Assembly: GCA_012932865.1 (NCBI GenBank)
Contig: SAXG01000023.1
Location: forward strand, 313,559-377,558
Source: Amylostereum areolatum
Taxonomy: Eukaryota; Basidiomycota; Agaricomycetes; Russulales; Stereaceae
Reading direction: 5' to 3'
DNA length: 64,000 nt
In this document: positions 48,822 to 61,216 of the stretch, piece after piece
Layout of the letters: every line of letters begins with the position of its first letter
Position numbering within the stretch: the stretch's first letter is position 1
Notes under the pieces: model-generated
Databases searched by the model: none
What the model was told of the DNA's origin: nothing
The model's input: only the letters and a program-made list of their open reading frames with translations
Made by a program: the position numbers and the translations under genes

Positions 48822-51133
48822 TTACGCATCCCCGTTCGGCTTCCCACCAGGCCCGCCCCCGCGCATCAACCCCGCAGACGCAAACCCTCTCGCCGCGTAC
48901 CCGCCCCGCGGTCCACCACCGCGCCCGCGCCCGCGGTATCCGCCATGCTCGCGCGGCTGGTCGGCCTGCTTCACGTCCGGAACGCCGTCGTTCAGTTTCT
49001 GTCCATCCGTCAGTCAATAGATCCCAAGCGAAAAACATCAGTGGACGCCAAACGCACCTCTGCGTGCTTCTCTAACCCGGCCTTCATCGCGTCCTCGTCC
49101 CCGAACTCCACATACGCGATCTTCCTCTCCCGGCCGCTGAACGAGCTCGGGAAGTTGACGCGCGTGATCTGAAGGGAACGTCAGCCTTCGAGTTCAAAGG
49201 AAGGGAGGGCGATAGGACGCGTACCCCCGATTTTGCCTCCCCGAAAAAGTCCCTGAGCTCCGTTTCGTTCGCGGGCACGGGCAGCCTGACGAAGATCGTC
49301 CACGGATTCCGGGGCGGCCGCTTGGTCGTCGGTGTGCGTGCGCCCGTGCTGTCCGTGCGAGGACTCATGAGCCCGTCCTCCGCTGTCTTTGGCGAGTCTG
49401 TCGGCAGCGCGGGCTGCACCTGCAGCGTGGGCTTCTCCTCTTTCTCCATGGCAGGAGGGGTCACCTTGCCCTCCGCCCCGTCCTCCTTATCCTTGTCACC
49501 CTCCGCAGCCTGCTCCTTCTCCCGCGCCTCACGCTCCTTTTTCTCCTTCCTTTTTCTCCTTCTTCTTCGCCTTGTCGCGTTCGAACTTCTCCCGCTCCTT
49601 CTCGCTCCGCTCCTTTTCGGGCGTGGGCGCGTTGTTCGAAGAGGGCCCGCTGCCGTTCACCTTGACCGGGCTTTGGGTGCCGGAAGCCTCCGGGGGCGGG
49701 GTGGACGGTCCCGTCGTTGGCTTCTGCGGGGGAGCGGGCGTGGACGCCTTGGTGAACGTCGCGCCGGGAGTGGCAGTGGCGGGCGGCGGAGCCGTGGCCG
49801 TGGGGGTGGACGCGGTCCCGGGCGTCGCCGTGCGACGATAAGCGTAGTTAAAACCTAATCTAGAATGAGCCTACAGACGCCGTCGAAGCGTGGAAAGCAC
49901 GCACCTTGGCTCTTCAACTCCGCGCTGACACGCCCCTCCTTCACGTCGAGCACGAGGGAGCCGTAAGCGGCGTCGCACAGGTTCCAGTTCCAGCAGTTCT
50001 TCCACGCGGGTTCCTCGACTGCGGGGGCACCACCGGCGGTAGGAGCCTGGCCCAAGGGAGGCGGCACCCGCTCGATGACGGCGAGAGCCTTGTCGAGGAG
50101 AACGCGTTGGTGGTCGTCGATGACGGCGTCGACCTGGGTCTTGACGGACTCCCACACGCGATCGAACGCGTCCTTTCCCGCGCGGAGCTTCTGGCGGAAG
50201 CCGTCGAAGTCGCCGAGGACGCTGAATTCGTTCCAGGAGGACGCGTAGCGGAAGTGGAGGCCCGCGGAGATGGTCAGGTCGGCCTTGACGACGAGGGCAA
50301 GGCTGGCGAGGATGCCCTCCCGGCCGGGAGAGGCGTGCGTGACGAGCAGACGGGTCTCGGTCGGGTCGTGCACGCGCTGGGCGGTGTCGACGAGTTCTCC
50401 GATTTGAAGGGCGGTGGTCCAGACGGTGCCGCCGCCGCCGGCGATGGTGGCATTCCCGTCGCCGTTGTCGAACATCTTGTGGGGAACAAAGGCGCCTCCG
50501 AGACCAAGCAGACGAAGTTTGACGCCTCCGATGTCGAGCACGCGGGTCGTGGCCTCGTCGAGAAGGTGGAGGTTGGGGATGTCGATGTCGCCGCTGCGGA
50601 AGCGCTCGAGGACGAGCACGTCCTCGCAAGCGCCGGCAACGGTGAAGACGGGGACCTGAAGCTTGATCTGGCCGGCCAACAGAAGAGGGAACTCGGAAAG
50701 CATGGATATCGTGAGGGTCTGACGGATAACTTGCGGGGGGTGCTCCGGCGAGAGGAGGTGGTTCCGCTGAGCACTGGGTATAAGCGGGGAATACATGGTG
50801 AGGTGGCGGAGAGTGCGGTCATGGATGCGTTCAATGCTGGAGGCCTCTGTCCACGACAAGGAAAAAAGGCATCAGTTGGAAGAATCGAGACACAAAAATG
50901 CGCGACGCACCGAAGAGACCGAAGTCTCCAGTGTGGATGATGGCTTTTGCGTTGGCCTCCCGAGCGAGATCATTCAGCGCGGAAAGACGGCCACGGATGT
51001 CTGCGATACAAAGGATACGGCCATGGACGGTGTCGATGAGCTTTGTCTGCGTGTTGACTTGGTAGGGCGCCGGGCGCGGGTTGGGGGAATGGGCGGGACG
51101 GGTCGAGGTGGACGCGGGACGTGAGCTAGACAT
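48822..51133 (-). CDS. Calcineurin-like phosphoesterase with C-terminal RRM and RGG tail; one-base frameshift
   Basis: Five exons: 51133-50911, 50846-49905, 49854-49225, 49168-49058 and 48998-48822. Exon 1 has ADIRGRLSALNDLA and IIHTGDFGLF (metal-binding Asp/His-type motifs); exon 2 has LLVTHASPGREG and SAGLHFRY. This matches the fungal DUF2433-type phosphoesterase family. After KSQGFNYAYRR comes a Thr/Pro linker and Lys/Glu stretch, then an RRM (WTIFVRLPVP...RKIAYVEFGDED) and a Gly/Arg-rich end. Exon lengths sum to 2083 nt, exactly one more than a multiple of three; the frame changes in the Lys-rich stretch near 49549. Without that extra base the product is 693 residues. Probably an RNA-binding enzyme; the lesion is a sequencing error or a fresh mutation. 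Confidence 0.82.
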
Positions 51134-51462
51134 TTTGGATAACCTAGGTGACTCGAAGGTGAGCAAGTACTGTTCGTCGATGCCGAGAGCAGAGCGTACC
51201 GAGCGCGCGTGAAGAGAGCGCGGAGGCGGCGCGGGGAGGAGAGGGAGAAGGACAAGTTGCGGGACGCGTCGTTGAACGTTCTGAATCGCCAGTCGCCGCT
51301 ATTTCCCACGGTCTTTTCCCAGGGGCGTCACCCGCGGACGACGACGAAAGGCACTAGCTCGTTGTGGGCGACGATGACGACGACCTACTCACTGCCAGTC
51401 TGCAACCCGAACAAACAAGTGGCATTTATTACCGCCCACCTACCGACTATTCTACCACTCAG
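51134..51462. promoter_or_regulatory. Short bidirectional promoter region
   Basis: 330 bp between divergent starts at 51133 (minus) and 51463 (plus). No clear TATA box. Confidence 0.35.
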
Positions 51463-52200
51463 ATGTCGCAGGACACGGTCCTGGACACCGAACTTCCAAC
51501 CGAAAACATTGTAGAGCGTCTGGATCCCGCCTGGAATCTGGATCCTATCGTCGTTTGCACTTTGGTGAGTCCTCCGTCTGGTGTGGACGACGACGGCATG
51601 TACTTCTTCACTCCCCGATGCCCACTGCTTATGCCCAGGTTTGTCGCACGCTCCAAACAATCTGCTATATTCTTGCGCTGCGTGCCTCTGGAATACAAGA
51701 CGGCCAACATAGCGCAATCCACCCCAATGAACGTGCTCGCCAGCTTGAGGACTACAACGCGGCTTGGCGTACCCTCCATTGGTCCAAGGAACATCTCGCA
51801 ATCGTTCCTGCGAGTAATAGATCGACATGCCTTACCTCCGGAAGAATCGTCATAGGACGAACCTGCACTCTTACCAACCCCCAACGCCTCTCCGTGGTAT
51901 CGAAGCCCGTTTTTCGAATGCTCGCGTGGACAGAGTGGGAACCTGAGAAGGATGTATGGATAGATCCTTCGCAAGATCTTCTCATAGTCATCCCCCGTGA
52001 GTGAGGGTACGAATTCTCTATCTTTTATTCCTCGCCTGCTCGAGCTGAACGCCCCCTCCTATTCTAGGACTGAAATGCATTCACTAACCTCAGGAGACCC
52101 TCATCCAGCCGATCAATCGTCTGAAAATATCGAGCGTGTTACGGTCTGCTATCTCAACGACTTCGACATCCGCAGAAAATACATCGTCGACAGGCGCTAG
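51463..52200 (+). CDS. Short F-box-family protein
   Basis: Exons 51463-51564, 51639-51996 and 52094-52200 give 188 residues with consistent phases. Paralogous to the start of the gene at 61217-63091: same intron after the F-box-like segment, same LEDYNAAWRTLHWSKEH block (TYNATWRTLSWSKEY there) and same DPSQDLLIVIP block. It stops after the third block, so it lacks the second half of the longer paralogue and may be a truncated gene. The F-box assignment rests on the paralogue and on the position of NIVERLDPAW. Confidence 0.55.
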
Positions 52201-52906
52201 GTGAACACAGAAGTCCAAGATTGGCAAAGAGAACGGAGGTAGTGACCCGACCTTTGTCAAGTTTACCAAAACCGTCCCCCGACGTGTGGAGAGCTGCTAG
52301 CCTGCTAATGCTTGCAGATGATGCTCTCCTCGTCGTTCCGGTGCTTCTTCTGTGTGTTCTCGTCGTCGCCGTAATGGGGGCAGCGGGCTGCAGCGGGTTT
52401 GACTGGATCACGTCATTCTCCGGGTGGGCCACGAACAGTGGCACGCCAGCTGTGGCGGTGACGGTCGATGACTTGTGAGTTCAAACATTCACTGCCGGTA
52501 AGTAGCACTGGCTGACAGCACTTCTTCTCGGGCAACTACCACTGCATTTTGACGTTTAACTAAGCCGAGTGCCCTACAATACCATCATTTAGAAATATGG
52601 GATTCAGAATCGGGGGCCCCGTTGAAGCCGCTTGCCGGCAGTCCATTTCACTGGGGCGCTTATGGCATTACTCACACTGTGGCGCACGTGTTATTGACAA
52701 TTAGATTGTTTTCCACCGTAGATGATACGTCCTTGTGTATGCTGAGCATCAATCGTGGCAGAGCTCGTCGAAGATAGAAGTTAACAATTGGGTGCACAAC
52801 GTACAGCGGTTATCTTCCGACAATGATGCATACGCACTGGCACACCTCTACACATTGGGAATGGCTACTCCTCCTCTCCTTTCCAAGTTCCACGCGTAGT
52901 GGTGTT
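52201..52906. other. No gene recognised
   Basis: A short plus-strand frame at 52221-52478 has a hydrophobic stretch (LLVVPVLLLCVLVVAVMG) but no supporting context; the minus-strand frame over the same bases is Ser/Thr/Arg-rich. Confidence 0.4.
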
Positions 52907-54597
52907 CTATAGTCCGAGAATACTGGATAGGAAGGCGCTCGTCCTCTCTAAATACAGCGTAATCAGCATGTCGACCTCATGAGCAATATCACCGTACGCG
53001 AATTCCTTTCCACTGCGAGACTTGTCGACGAAGTGGGTGGTAAACCTCCCGCTGTGATCATACTCGATGTTCCACGTCCACCACTGGATCGAGCTTTCGT
53101 GCAGCACCAAAAGCCCGACGGTGCGGAGCTGTGGGTAGAGGGCATGCGCGAAAGCGGAAAGATTGGCGTGTAATTCGTCTATGAAGGTCTCTGGGATCGA
53201 GAGCCAGATGGTGTGAGGGTGGAATCCGTTGAGGGGTTCGAAGTAAGCGCGGACATCCTGCAGATGGGGGAGCGCCGACAGGGGCTTGAATATGTCCTAG
53301 AACAACAGAGGCGTAATTTCGACAGGGCACGGATACAGGAAGCGACATACCGACACTATAGGCCCCGGACTTGTTCCGCGGTACCTATAGAGCTCGAGCC
53401 GCTTAAGGAGAGGGAACGAGATAGCAATATGGGCCAACAGCGCTCGTTCGTCATCGTTTGCCTGGTAGACGATCTCAAGCTCTTCCAATCGCGGCAGGTG
53501 AAGCCGACGTAGAATCCTGAGAAGGTCCTCTGAGGATGGAATCGGAGATATCAGATCCCATCGATGGGGGGTGAAGACAGGGTCGATGAAGTGGTAGTTT
53601 CGCGGACAATCACGAAGCGAGAGACGGCGAAGCTCGGAGGGAATATGCTCGAAGAAGATGTCGTCGAGGTTTGGATATGTCAGCGTGAGCTCCTCGATGA
53701 AAGAGATGATCGTATGTAATGGGACAACGGCATCTTTCGGAATAATGACTTCATGATCTTGACCTTCCATCCTGGAGAGCTTGAGATCAACTTGGGTGCG
53801 AAGGTTTTGGCATGCTGACAAGGATAGACAGGATCGACGATTTGGACAGGGGAGGCTTTCCGATGAGGAAGAGTTCTTGGAGGTGAGGCCAGGATAGCGA
53901 TGCCATCCATGAGTACGGCGCAGATTCTGACTGAAGGTGAAGGGTACGGAGATGAGTGTAGGTCCGTGACAAAAAGGGCTCGAGCATTTTCGACTCTTCT
54001 TGAGCGACCTTCCACACGCTCACTGGCGCCTTGCCACGCGATAGATCCCACTCGCGCCAGTATTTTGCAACAAACACGAACTTCTCGAGAGACATGGGGC
54101 TGGATGCCGATGTCGTATCTTCGCCCTCTTGTATGGGCTTCCAAGACGAGCGAAGGATTTCCACAACGCGCAACGACGGGATACTTGATATGGCGGACAA
54201 GAGCTCCCAAGGGACCTCGCCCGTTATATCCCGGAGAATTACGGTGTGAAGAACGCACATGGCGGGAAGTATGCGAAGGAGGAATTGTGCATCAACAATC
54301 CACCCATTTTTAGGCAGATACCCCTGGAGAATGAGAATACTGAAAATGTGATATGAATGGAAAGACGCGAAAATCAGTAAAGGAGCTCGCGCACCGAACA
54401 TATACGCATAGTAGACTTTTAGGTACGCTGAGCATATCGCGGGAGTCGTACCCATTCGGGCGGCCGATAACGACCTTGTGAAATAGGATGGGAGAGGACA
54501 GGGCTCTCCACCGGCGACAGGTCGTGGAGAGAGCACACAATGAACCGTTTTGACGAGCTTCTGACGCCATAAGAAACAGGACATCGTCGTTGAGCAT
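52907..54597 (-). pseudogene. F-box/LRR gene with two frameshifts
   Basis: Paralogue of the plus-strand gene at 58860-60503. Begins MLNDDVLFLMASEA, and follows the paralogue through LSTTCRRWRALSSPILFHK, SLRVVEILRSSW, LQSESAPYS, RRLSLRDCPRNYHF and, after an intron (donor GTATGT near 53350), DIFKPLSALPHLQDVRAYFEP to WWTWNIEYD. The frame changes near 54390 and again at 53804-53808, where a run of four T (AAAA in sense) replaces three. Two lesions suggest a pseudogene, unless the first is an intron I misread. Confidence 0.68.
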
Positions 54598-55516
54598 TTC
54601 AAGTCTAATGGAAGCTTCGGCTTCATATTGAGTGACAACAAGCCATATACATACAACTCACCGTGACCGACTCGGAGTTGTCCTCCTTCTCGTGGTAAGG
54701 TGGCACAACTTCGCTTGGAGTAAACTGACAAATTTTGTGAGCGAGCCCATCTGCGGCTAATGCCTGGAGTAAGTTGTCCCTTGAAACGGTGGTGTGGCCT
54801 TGCTGGCGAAAAAAACTGTGCAATGTCAGAGCGTCATTCTGACTGATTCCGCCACACCACTGGTGACTGCCTTGTATAAGAGCATGATTCATCACCTGTC
54901 GAGATATCCTCTTCCTGCCAAGTCAACCCTTGATACTAGGTACTGATGATGTTGACAGACAGTTCTCCGTCTCTTGAAGGAGAGTGATAGTCTATGTGAA
55001 GACAAAGACGAGCTGAAGCGGCAAGCCTTGAAGCTTGAAGCTTGAAGCTTGGTTGAAGGCCAGGAGAAATATGGAAAGCGGGACACGGGCCGGAGTTGTT
55101 CGCTTGTATGCCTGACAGTCACGTGCTTGTATATCTATCGTATCTCTCCTCGTCACGTCCATGTATGCGCTTATCCGGGACTTAGAAAGAAATGTAATCT
55201 CAACGCTGCCTAACCGCTGCGTCAGAACGCCTTCAGTAGTGATGGGTATGACGGTATTTTCTCGCTCATGATGCATGCCCGGGCCAATGTTTTGAATCTA
55301 CAGCGTTGCCACATCGTCATGCAACTCCTGTTCAGGGCCATTTATTCACGGATGGTATTTGATGTTGTTCAGGTTGATGTGGTGCTGATCAAGTGATTAC
55401 AGTAATCGCGTTCTTCCCTAGCGATGCCCTGAACGATGAAACGATGATAGACCGGCGCCACGACTTAAGAATTCCGGTAATCGAAAACTAAACGAATCGC
55501 GATCATACATGCGGAC
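54598..55516. other. Intergenic; short tandem repeat
   Basis: 55024-55050 contains about four copies of an 8-bp unit, TTGAAGC(T). Minus-strand frames here have no recognisable domain. Confidence 0.4.
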
Positions 55517-58054
55517 CTAGGACACGAAGGTGTAATCCTGGGACTCATTCTGGTACTGGGGTGCCAACTTAACGTACGGGTCTTGGTTGGGGTCTTCCGG
55601 ATCGTACCCCGCAAAAAATACAGACCGAAAGAAGTTCTGTCAAAACAACGTTGTCTGGTGTGAGTGTACAATAAGAAGGAGGAATTGATGTACGCACTGC
55701 ACCGAAGACGCCCGCTTCCCACGAAGTCTCGACGATCGGACAGTGCAGGCTTATACTATCTGAAGATGTAGAATTGTATACATAAAGCATGAAGTCAACC
55801 GCAGGGATCCAAAGAGTCGCAGCCTCGGAGTTGACACCTCGAAAGACGATCCTAAGGTCCATTTTACTGAATAGGTCCTTGACGTGGTCTTTTGGCCTCT
55901 TGTATTGCTTCAGCTCGGTGTCATATACGCCTTTCATACCATCCGTGATGTCCCGAGGGAGCCAACTGTGTGCAGCACCTTCGTGGGAATTGAGAATGAG
56001 GCATTTAGTAGGAGGTAATGGTATACGGAAGACAGCAAACGACGGACATACATACCTGTGTCAAGCATTACCTTGAATGGAGCAGGATGACTACGATCAC
56101 GGCTTGAATAGACGACGACTGGTATATCCGACCCAGCGACACGCTGCGTGATTTCTATAAGAAGGACCACGACCTGCCAGGGAAATATATGGTCCCTCGT
56201 CTCATTCAATGTGTTCACAAATATTTTGGGCGTCCAGGATGGGGCCCGTTTCAAAGGCCAGACACCAATGCAGAAAAAACTCTGTCTTGTTGACGAGTTA
56301 GGATCCTCCGCCGGATGATGGAAAGCAACAGGAAACTTACATATGTTCGTCTCTGCTGGTCATTACTTCCAATGACCGCGGCAAAGCACGGAGGTAGAAG
56401 TGCCTCGTCTGATACAAAAATACGATTAGGTTCCGCAACGGCATATACGCGACATACTACATACGGATGTATTCTCCACCATGTCATCGTTCTGTTGCAT
56501 TAGCGCGTCGACCTGTTTTTCACGATCTCCAGAGTCCTTGCCCTTCTTCCGGGAGCCGATATGTAGCATCTTTTTCCACCACTTCGTCCTACCTTGCTCC
56601 TGTGCCGGTTTCTGTTCTCGCGATTTACCCGTCTTGTCTGAGCCCTTACTATTCAGCACGTCCAGCTCGTCCGCCAGGTTTTCCTTCCAGCCTTCCAGTA
56701 TTTCTTGCCGTGCATCCGCTGTCTTTTCCCACACTGTCTGAACGAGAGTCTAAAGAGAACTAAACTTTATCACACGCAAAAGTCAGCGATGGAAAACGAA
56801 CCTCCGGTCTGCCATATCCGTAAAAAATCCCTCGACACCTGTACAATTTTGAGAATTACTGCTTTGTGGTTCGCCGTGCATACGATGTGCATACCGGGTG
56901 GGTGCTAAACCAAAGAATCCATCGCAGCAATCCCCGACGATACCCTGAGTGACAGACGTTGCCTGACCAAATTGAATTTCTACGTCAACCTCCCTGTAAG
57001 TCTTAGTCGATAAATCCCAGCATCTCGGTATCGAAACAGTTTGTCTGTCTCTCAACAGACGCACACCTGCGTCTTGTTATCAATCGCAGTGGGCTCCTGA
57101 CAAGCGAAATTACTCACGGACAGCTTGACCATCTTTGTATGCGAGGTGATGTTCAACTATCCCGGGTGCATTTCCCATGCACGCATGACGGCGCACTTGT
57201 TCGTCGTACTCTCTGGGCCATCTGTATACATTTTTTTCTTTCAACCAGCCGAAGTTCGCCGCGTAAAACCAGCTGCGGGTCGATGAGCTGACAATATGTC
57301 GATACTAACGGCGATGCTAGCCTACATTTCACGGACACCTAAGGATCATGACAACGATGGTCATTATGAGCTGCTAGTAGACATGTCCCAGATACTCACC
57401 TGAATCCAGCGACATAACGAATGTTTGTCCCTGCGGGTTGCTCCTCGTCTTCGAGAGGACCTTCGACGTATTCGGAGGTGAGTATACCCACGGAAGATAC
57501 TAGGCTCCTAGTAGCGATGGAAGAGTGCTTACTGCTTGGATGGCGTAGAATGGTCCTAAAACATATGACATCGAACTGTGTGCAGTGATACGGGACAGTA
57601 CTACAGAAGCTTACGAGCATTATAATTAACCTCGACGCGAAAGCCATACGCGCGAGAAGATGGAGCGATCTGTGATCTGTGCGCCATAGCAGAAACTGTT
57701 TGAGTCCTTGAAATGTTGTCCGTGACCCCGTCGTAGCCGGTTCCAGGATACGCTTCTATCTCACGAGCCCGATCCAGGGTAGTCTGCTCAAATGCATCTG
57801 AGCGGAGGAGTTAGGATGGAGGAGTGTCTGGCACGCACCTCTACGTATTTGTCGTCCACGGAAGATACAGTACTGACAATAATGGAGTCGTCTGTGTAGA
57901 GCTTTTTGCCTTCCATGTACATGTGTGTCTGTGACGTGTGCAGTGTCCTGTGGATTCGGACAATGTCTGCTATAAGCTGAGGACGCAATGGGGTTGGGTT
58001 TAGAACGTCTAGTACGCGTTGATAGGCTTCAGTGAAGAGGGCCACATACCGCAT
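55517..58054 (-). CDS. Pepsin-like (A1) aspartic peptidase, many exons
   Basis: At least ten exons on the minus strand. Supported joins: 58054-57839 then from 57786 (acceptor after TTTGAG), RPFYAIQA, YLPWVYSPPNTSK, then QTFVMSLDSG|DSSTRSWFYA with the first catalytic DSG; YKDGQAVRGV; VEIQFGQATSVTQGIVGD and DGFFGLAP as in A1 N-lobes; IPVVVYSSRDRSHPAPFKVMLDTG|IWLP with the second catalytic DTG; and VFGA...NFFRSVFFAGYDPEDP near the stop (55519-55517). A Lys-rich segment of about 60 residues (56480-56700) interrupts the usual fold. No signal peptide at the proposed ATG, which is unusual for the family; an upstream exon may be missing. Exon borders around 56735-56790 and 56420-56480 are uncertain. 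Confidence 0.72.
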
Positions 58055-58859
58055 CTTTGAACGTGCAATCTGCAGGGGGGAGGAGTGGGAAAATTACAGA
58101 CATATTGCACGTACGAGAGGAGAGTGTGGCGCAAAACTGTTATCGGCTGGTAGACCTAAGTTTATATACCAGATTCCGCTGTTTTCCGGCCCGAGTTGAA
58201 CTGTAAAGTTTGTTGGGATCAATCATCGGACAGACGAACTAGCTGGGAAGACTGGGAAGCACCTAATACTATACTCGTACGCCACCGTGATCGAAAGGTC
58301 TCGACATACGCGCACAGACATGAACCCGAGCTAGTTCGAAAGGGTACGCCGGCAAGGGTTGGGCAAGGGCAGGGCGCCGAGCTGGAGCGTAGGGCGTCGT
58401 TGTTTGGCTTGAACGGGGATCCAGAGCTCGAGCGCTCAGCGCTCAGCGCTCGCTGGTCTGGTTACGACTTGCGAGTCCGATGCTATGTATCGTCACGCGT
58501 CGGAGGCACGTGCCACAGCTAAAATGACGTCACTCTCATGCGGGATTCCGAGTCGCCTGCAATGCTGCATGAGTCTGCAGTAGTCTGCATCACTGTCACT
58601 GTCGGCCTAGGCTCCCGACTGAACGTACTGCACGTTGATCCACAGTGTTTCAATTACTAGCTATCACTTCATATGAAACACCTTTCGAATGTTTCCCACA
58701 TCATCCGGGGCTGGCGGAAAAGACGACGGTTCGTTCAATGGGGCATTTCTGTTTCGAATCGTTCTAATCCACACTCTCGTAGGAAGCGCATCGTATCGCG
58801 GTAGGGAGCTCGCCAGTTGAAATTTTTGTGTGGTAAGCTAACATCATTAAGTTTTGAAC
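58055..58859. other. Intergenic, no gene recognised
   Basis: A frame at 58196-58522 is Arg/Glu-rich without a domain. 58433-58453 carries three AGCGCTC-type repeats. Confidence 0.4.
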
Positions 58860-60503
58860 AGCTCAACGACGATGTTCTTCTTCTGATAATATCAGAAGCT
58901 ACTCGAACCCAATTTGGCTGCTTGACCGCGCTTTCGACAACGTGCCACCGTCTCAGAGCTATATCTTCTTCCTTTCTGTTTCACAGGGTTATTATCAACC
59001 ATGCTTATTCACCCTTCTCCTTGCGAGACTCTGACGAGTTTGCTGTTCCGCGGAGCATATGCGCTTATATAAAGTACGTGGCAATTCGTCTTTATTTCCT
59101 GCACTTCGACCCACGCCTGCTCAGGACTCTGTCTTTCAAGGGTTACATGCCTGTAGACGAGAGCAAAATCGATATGCGATCTTTGATATCCGTGCTCCCC
59201 GCCATGACCAACCTCTCCACCGTGTCGTTCGAAGACATTCCTCGCGGAGCTCCTTGGAAGATACTCTCCGCAATCGCGTCCGTCCCTTCTTTGCGTCGCG
59301 TGGACATCCTTCGTTCCCCTTGGGAATTCAATAATACGCATGATGTCGACAATTCCACCGTAGCAGCCCAGGTTCCGTTGGAGGAGTTTACATTTACGAG
59401 CCACGATTGGCGTGATTTCATCTGCTGGGAGGAGGACATGGACGTATGGGATATTGGTCAAGAAGAGTCGAGGGTGCTTGGGCTCCTGCTCGTGCGCATG
59501 TGTACCTCTCTGCAAGTTCTCCGACTCCAATCGGAATCCGCGCCTTACTCCCGGTTGATTACGCTGTCCTGGACCCATCTCCATGAACTCTCCCTCGTCG
59601 GAAGGTTTTCTTTGTTCAATGAACGATTCCCAATCCATTCTATCCTCGTCGCCATGCCGAACCTTCGCATCCTTCACCTCAAGCTGTCCAGGGTGAAAGG
59701 GCAAGAGCAACAAGTCGTCCTGCCGAAGCATACCGATCTCGGGTCGCACACCATCATACCCCACCTCGAAGACTTCACATTGACGTATCCAGATACCGAA
59801 GATGCGATCTTCGATCACATTCGACCAAACCTCCGCCGTCTATCGCTTCGAGACTGGATGCGCCACTATAATTTCCTAGATTCAGTCATCAACCCAGGGC
59901 GGTGGTCCATGGCATCCCCCATCCCCTCATCCTCGAGTCTCCTCGCGATTCTACGTCGATTTTCGTCCCCTGAATTGGAACAGCTTGAGATAATATACCA
60001 AACGGATGGTGATGACATGCATTTGATGCAATTCATTGCGACCGCATATCCTCTTTTGACAAAGCTCGAAATTCATCGCTATCGGGGCACAGGCTCGGGG
60101 CCTATAGAAGCGGTGCGTGGTTCAGATATGCTCGAACTGCTGGGAGCCTGAAACATCTTTGTCTTACTTACCGTTGTAGAACATATTCGCACCACTCTCC
60201 ACACTTCGCCACCTACGGGAGGTCCGCGCGTATTTCGAACCTATCCACGGGTTTCACCCTCACGCGCTCTGGCTTGATATCCCGCAAGCCTTCCTTGACG
60301 AATTGGATGACTATGTGGCCGCTTTCGCGCGGGCTCTCTACCCACAGCTTCGCACAGTCGCCTTTCTGGTTCGCCACGAAAGCTCCAACTATTGGTGGAC
60401 GTGGGATGTAGATTACACTCCGGAAGACCCACAGGCGTATTCTGTCAGTTTTGTCGAAGACTCCCGCCGGAAAGACGAGTACAGGTATGCCCGTCGATCT
60501 TGA
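58860..60503 (+). CDS. F-box/LRR-type protein
   Basis: Exon from about 58860 to 60111 and a last exon from about 60177 to 60503 (intron GTGCGT...TTGTAG). F-box-like start QLNDDVLLLIISEATR...LSTTCHRLRAISS, then leucine-rich segments (SLRRVDILRSPW, LQVLRLQSESAPYS, NLRRLSLRDW, LEQLEIIY). The last exon has NIFAPLSTLRHLREVRAYFEP and WWTWDVDYTPEDP. Where the minus-strand paralogue has its ATG this gene has CAG (preceded by GAA), and the upstream frame is closed by TAG without an ATG. The start is therefore unsettled: an upstream exon spliced to the AG at 58859, or loss of the start. Likely substrate-binding subunit of an SCF ubiquitin ligase. Confidence 0.72.
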
Positions 60504-60663
60504 ATCAGCGAGCTGATCTCACGTAGTCCGTCCAGCGACGGGGTTCGCGCTCCTATAATGACATAATGTACAGTCGGACGGCAGCCGACTTGGAGCGATT
60601 TGGCGCCTAGGGATTGTTCTCCTCCTGATCGGTGTGCTCCCATACATTCACTCCCTCCTCAAA

Positions 60664-60820
60664 TCAGGTAAAATCGCGCCAGCCGTCGATCACAAATATG
60701 AAATTTTCTAGCGAAAAGTAGCCGGATAGTGCAGCCTCGTCGACGTTACGCACGACGTACCAAGGCGAACGGATAATCTCCACGTTGCGCAAGGAAGGAA
60801 CAATCGCGAATTCAGTCAGT
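60664..60820 (-). pseudogene. F-box/LRR gene fragment
   Basis: The minus strand encodes VPSLRNVEIIRSPW...ENFIFVIDGWRDF, matching an internal segment of 58860-60503 (VPSLRRVDILRSPW...EEFTFTSHDWRDF), then a TGA. Nothing before or after it matches. A degraded third copy. Confidence 0.65.
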
Positions 60821-61216
60821 AGAACTCCGCACGGACATACGCTGTTGGTGGATATATCTCACTGGGTCTGGTGCGGTAGCGACTTTAGCCTGAGTGTCCG
60901 ACTCTGTCGGAGTCGTCCACCAGTCTGGCAGGCTTGTCCCGATTTTCTGCAGTTGCACTTTGAGTCATGTGCGGAAGATTATGTCAATAATCTCATCCGT
61001 GAGGAATCAGAGGGAGATCGGCATTGTTGGGCTCGCTGACAGAGGTCGATGACAGAGGCGATCATAACAGACTCGGAGCTGATAGAGGCACCGTTAGGGA
61101 AAGTATTACGTAATTGATAGAATCCAAGGACTTACATAGCAGTTATAAGCCGCGACAGAGTTTCCCTCCCATTCTCTGGACGTATTTCGAAGTTCGTATT
61201 CCTTCGCTGGGTGAGC
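60821..61216. other. Intergenic, no gene recognised
   Basis: A short plus-strand frame at 60785-61039 has no family signature. Confidence 0.35.

Noticed and set aside
49322..49858. 178-codon plus-strand Ser/Gly-rich ORF
   Set aside because: Shadow of the Thr/Pro and Lys/Glu linker of the minus-strand gene.
49906..50940. 344-codon plus-strand ORF
   Set aside because: Antisense to exon 2 of the phosphoesterase-RRM gene, whose minus-strand reading has family motifs and good splice sites.
58196..58522. 108-codon plus-strand ORF
   Set aside because: Arg/Glu-rich without domain, no paralogue in the window, starts in a region of short repeats.
59009..59818. 269-codon minus-strand ORF
   Set aside because: Antisense to the F-box/LRR gene, whose plus-strand reading matches two other copies in the window.
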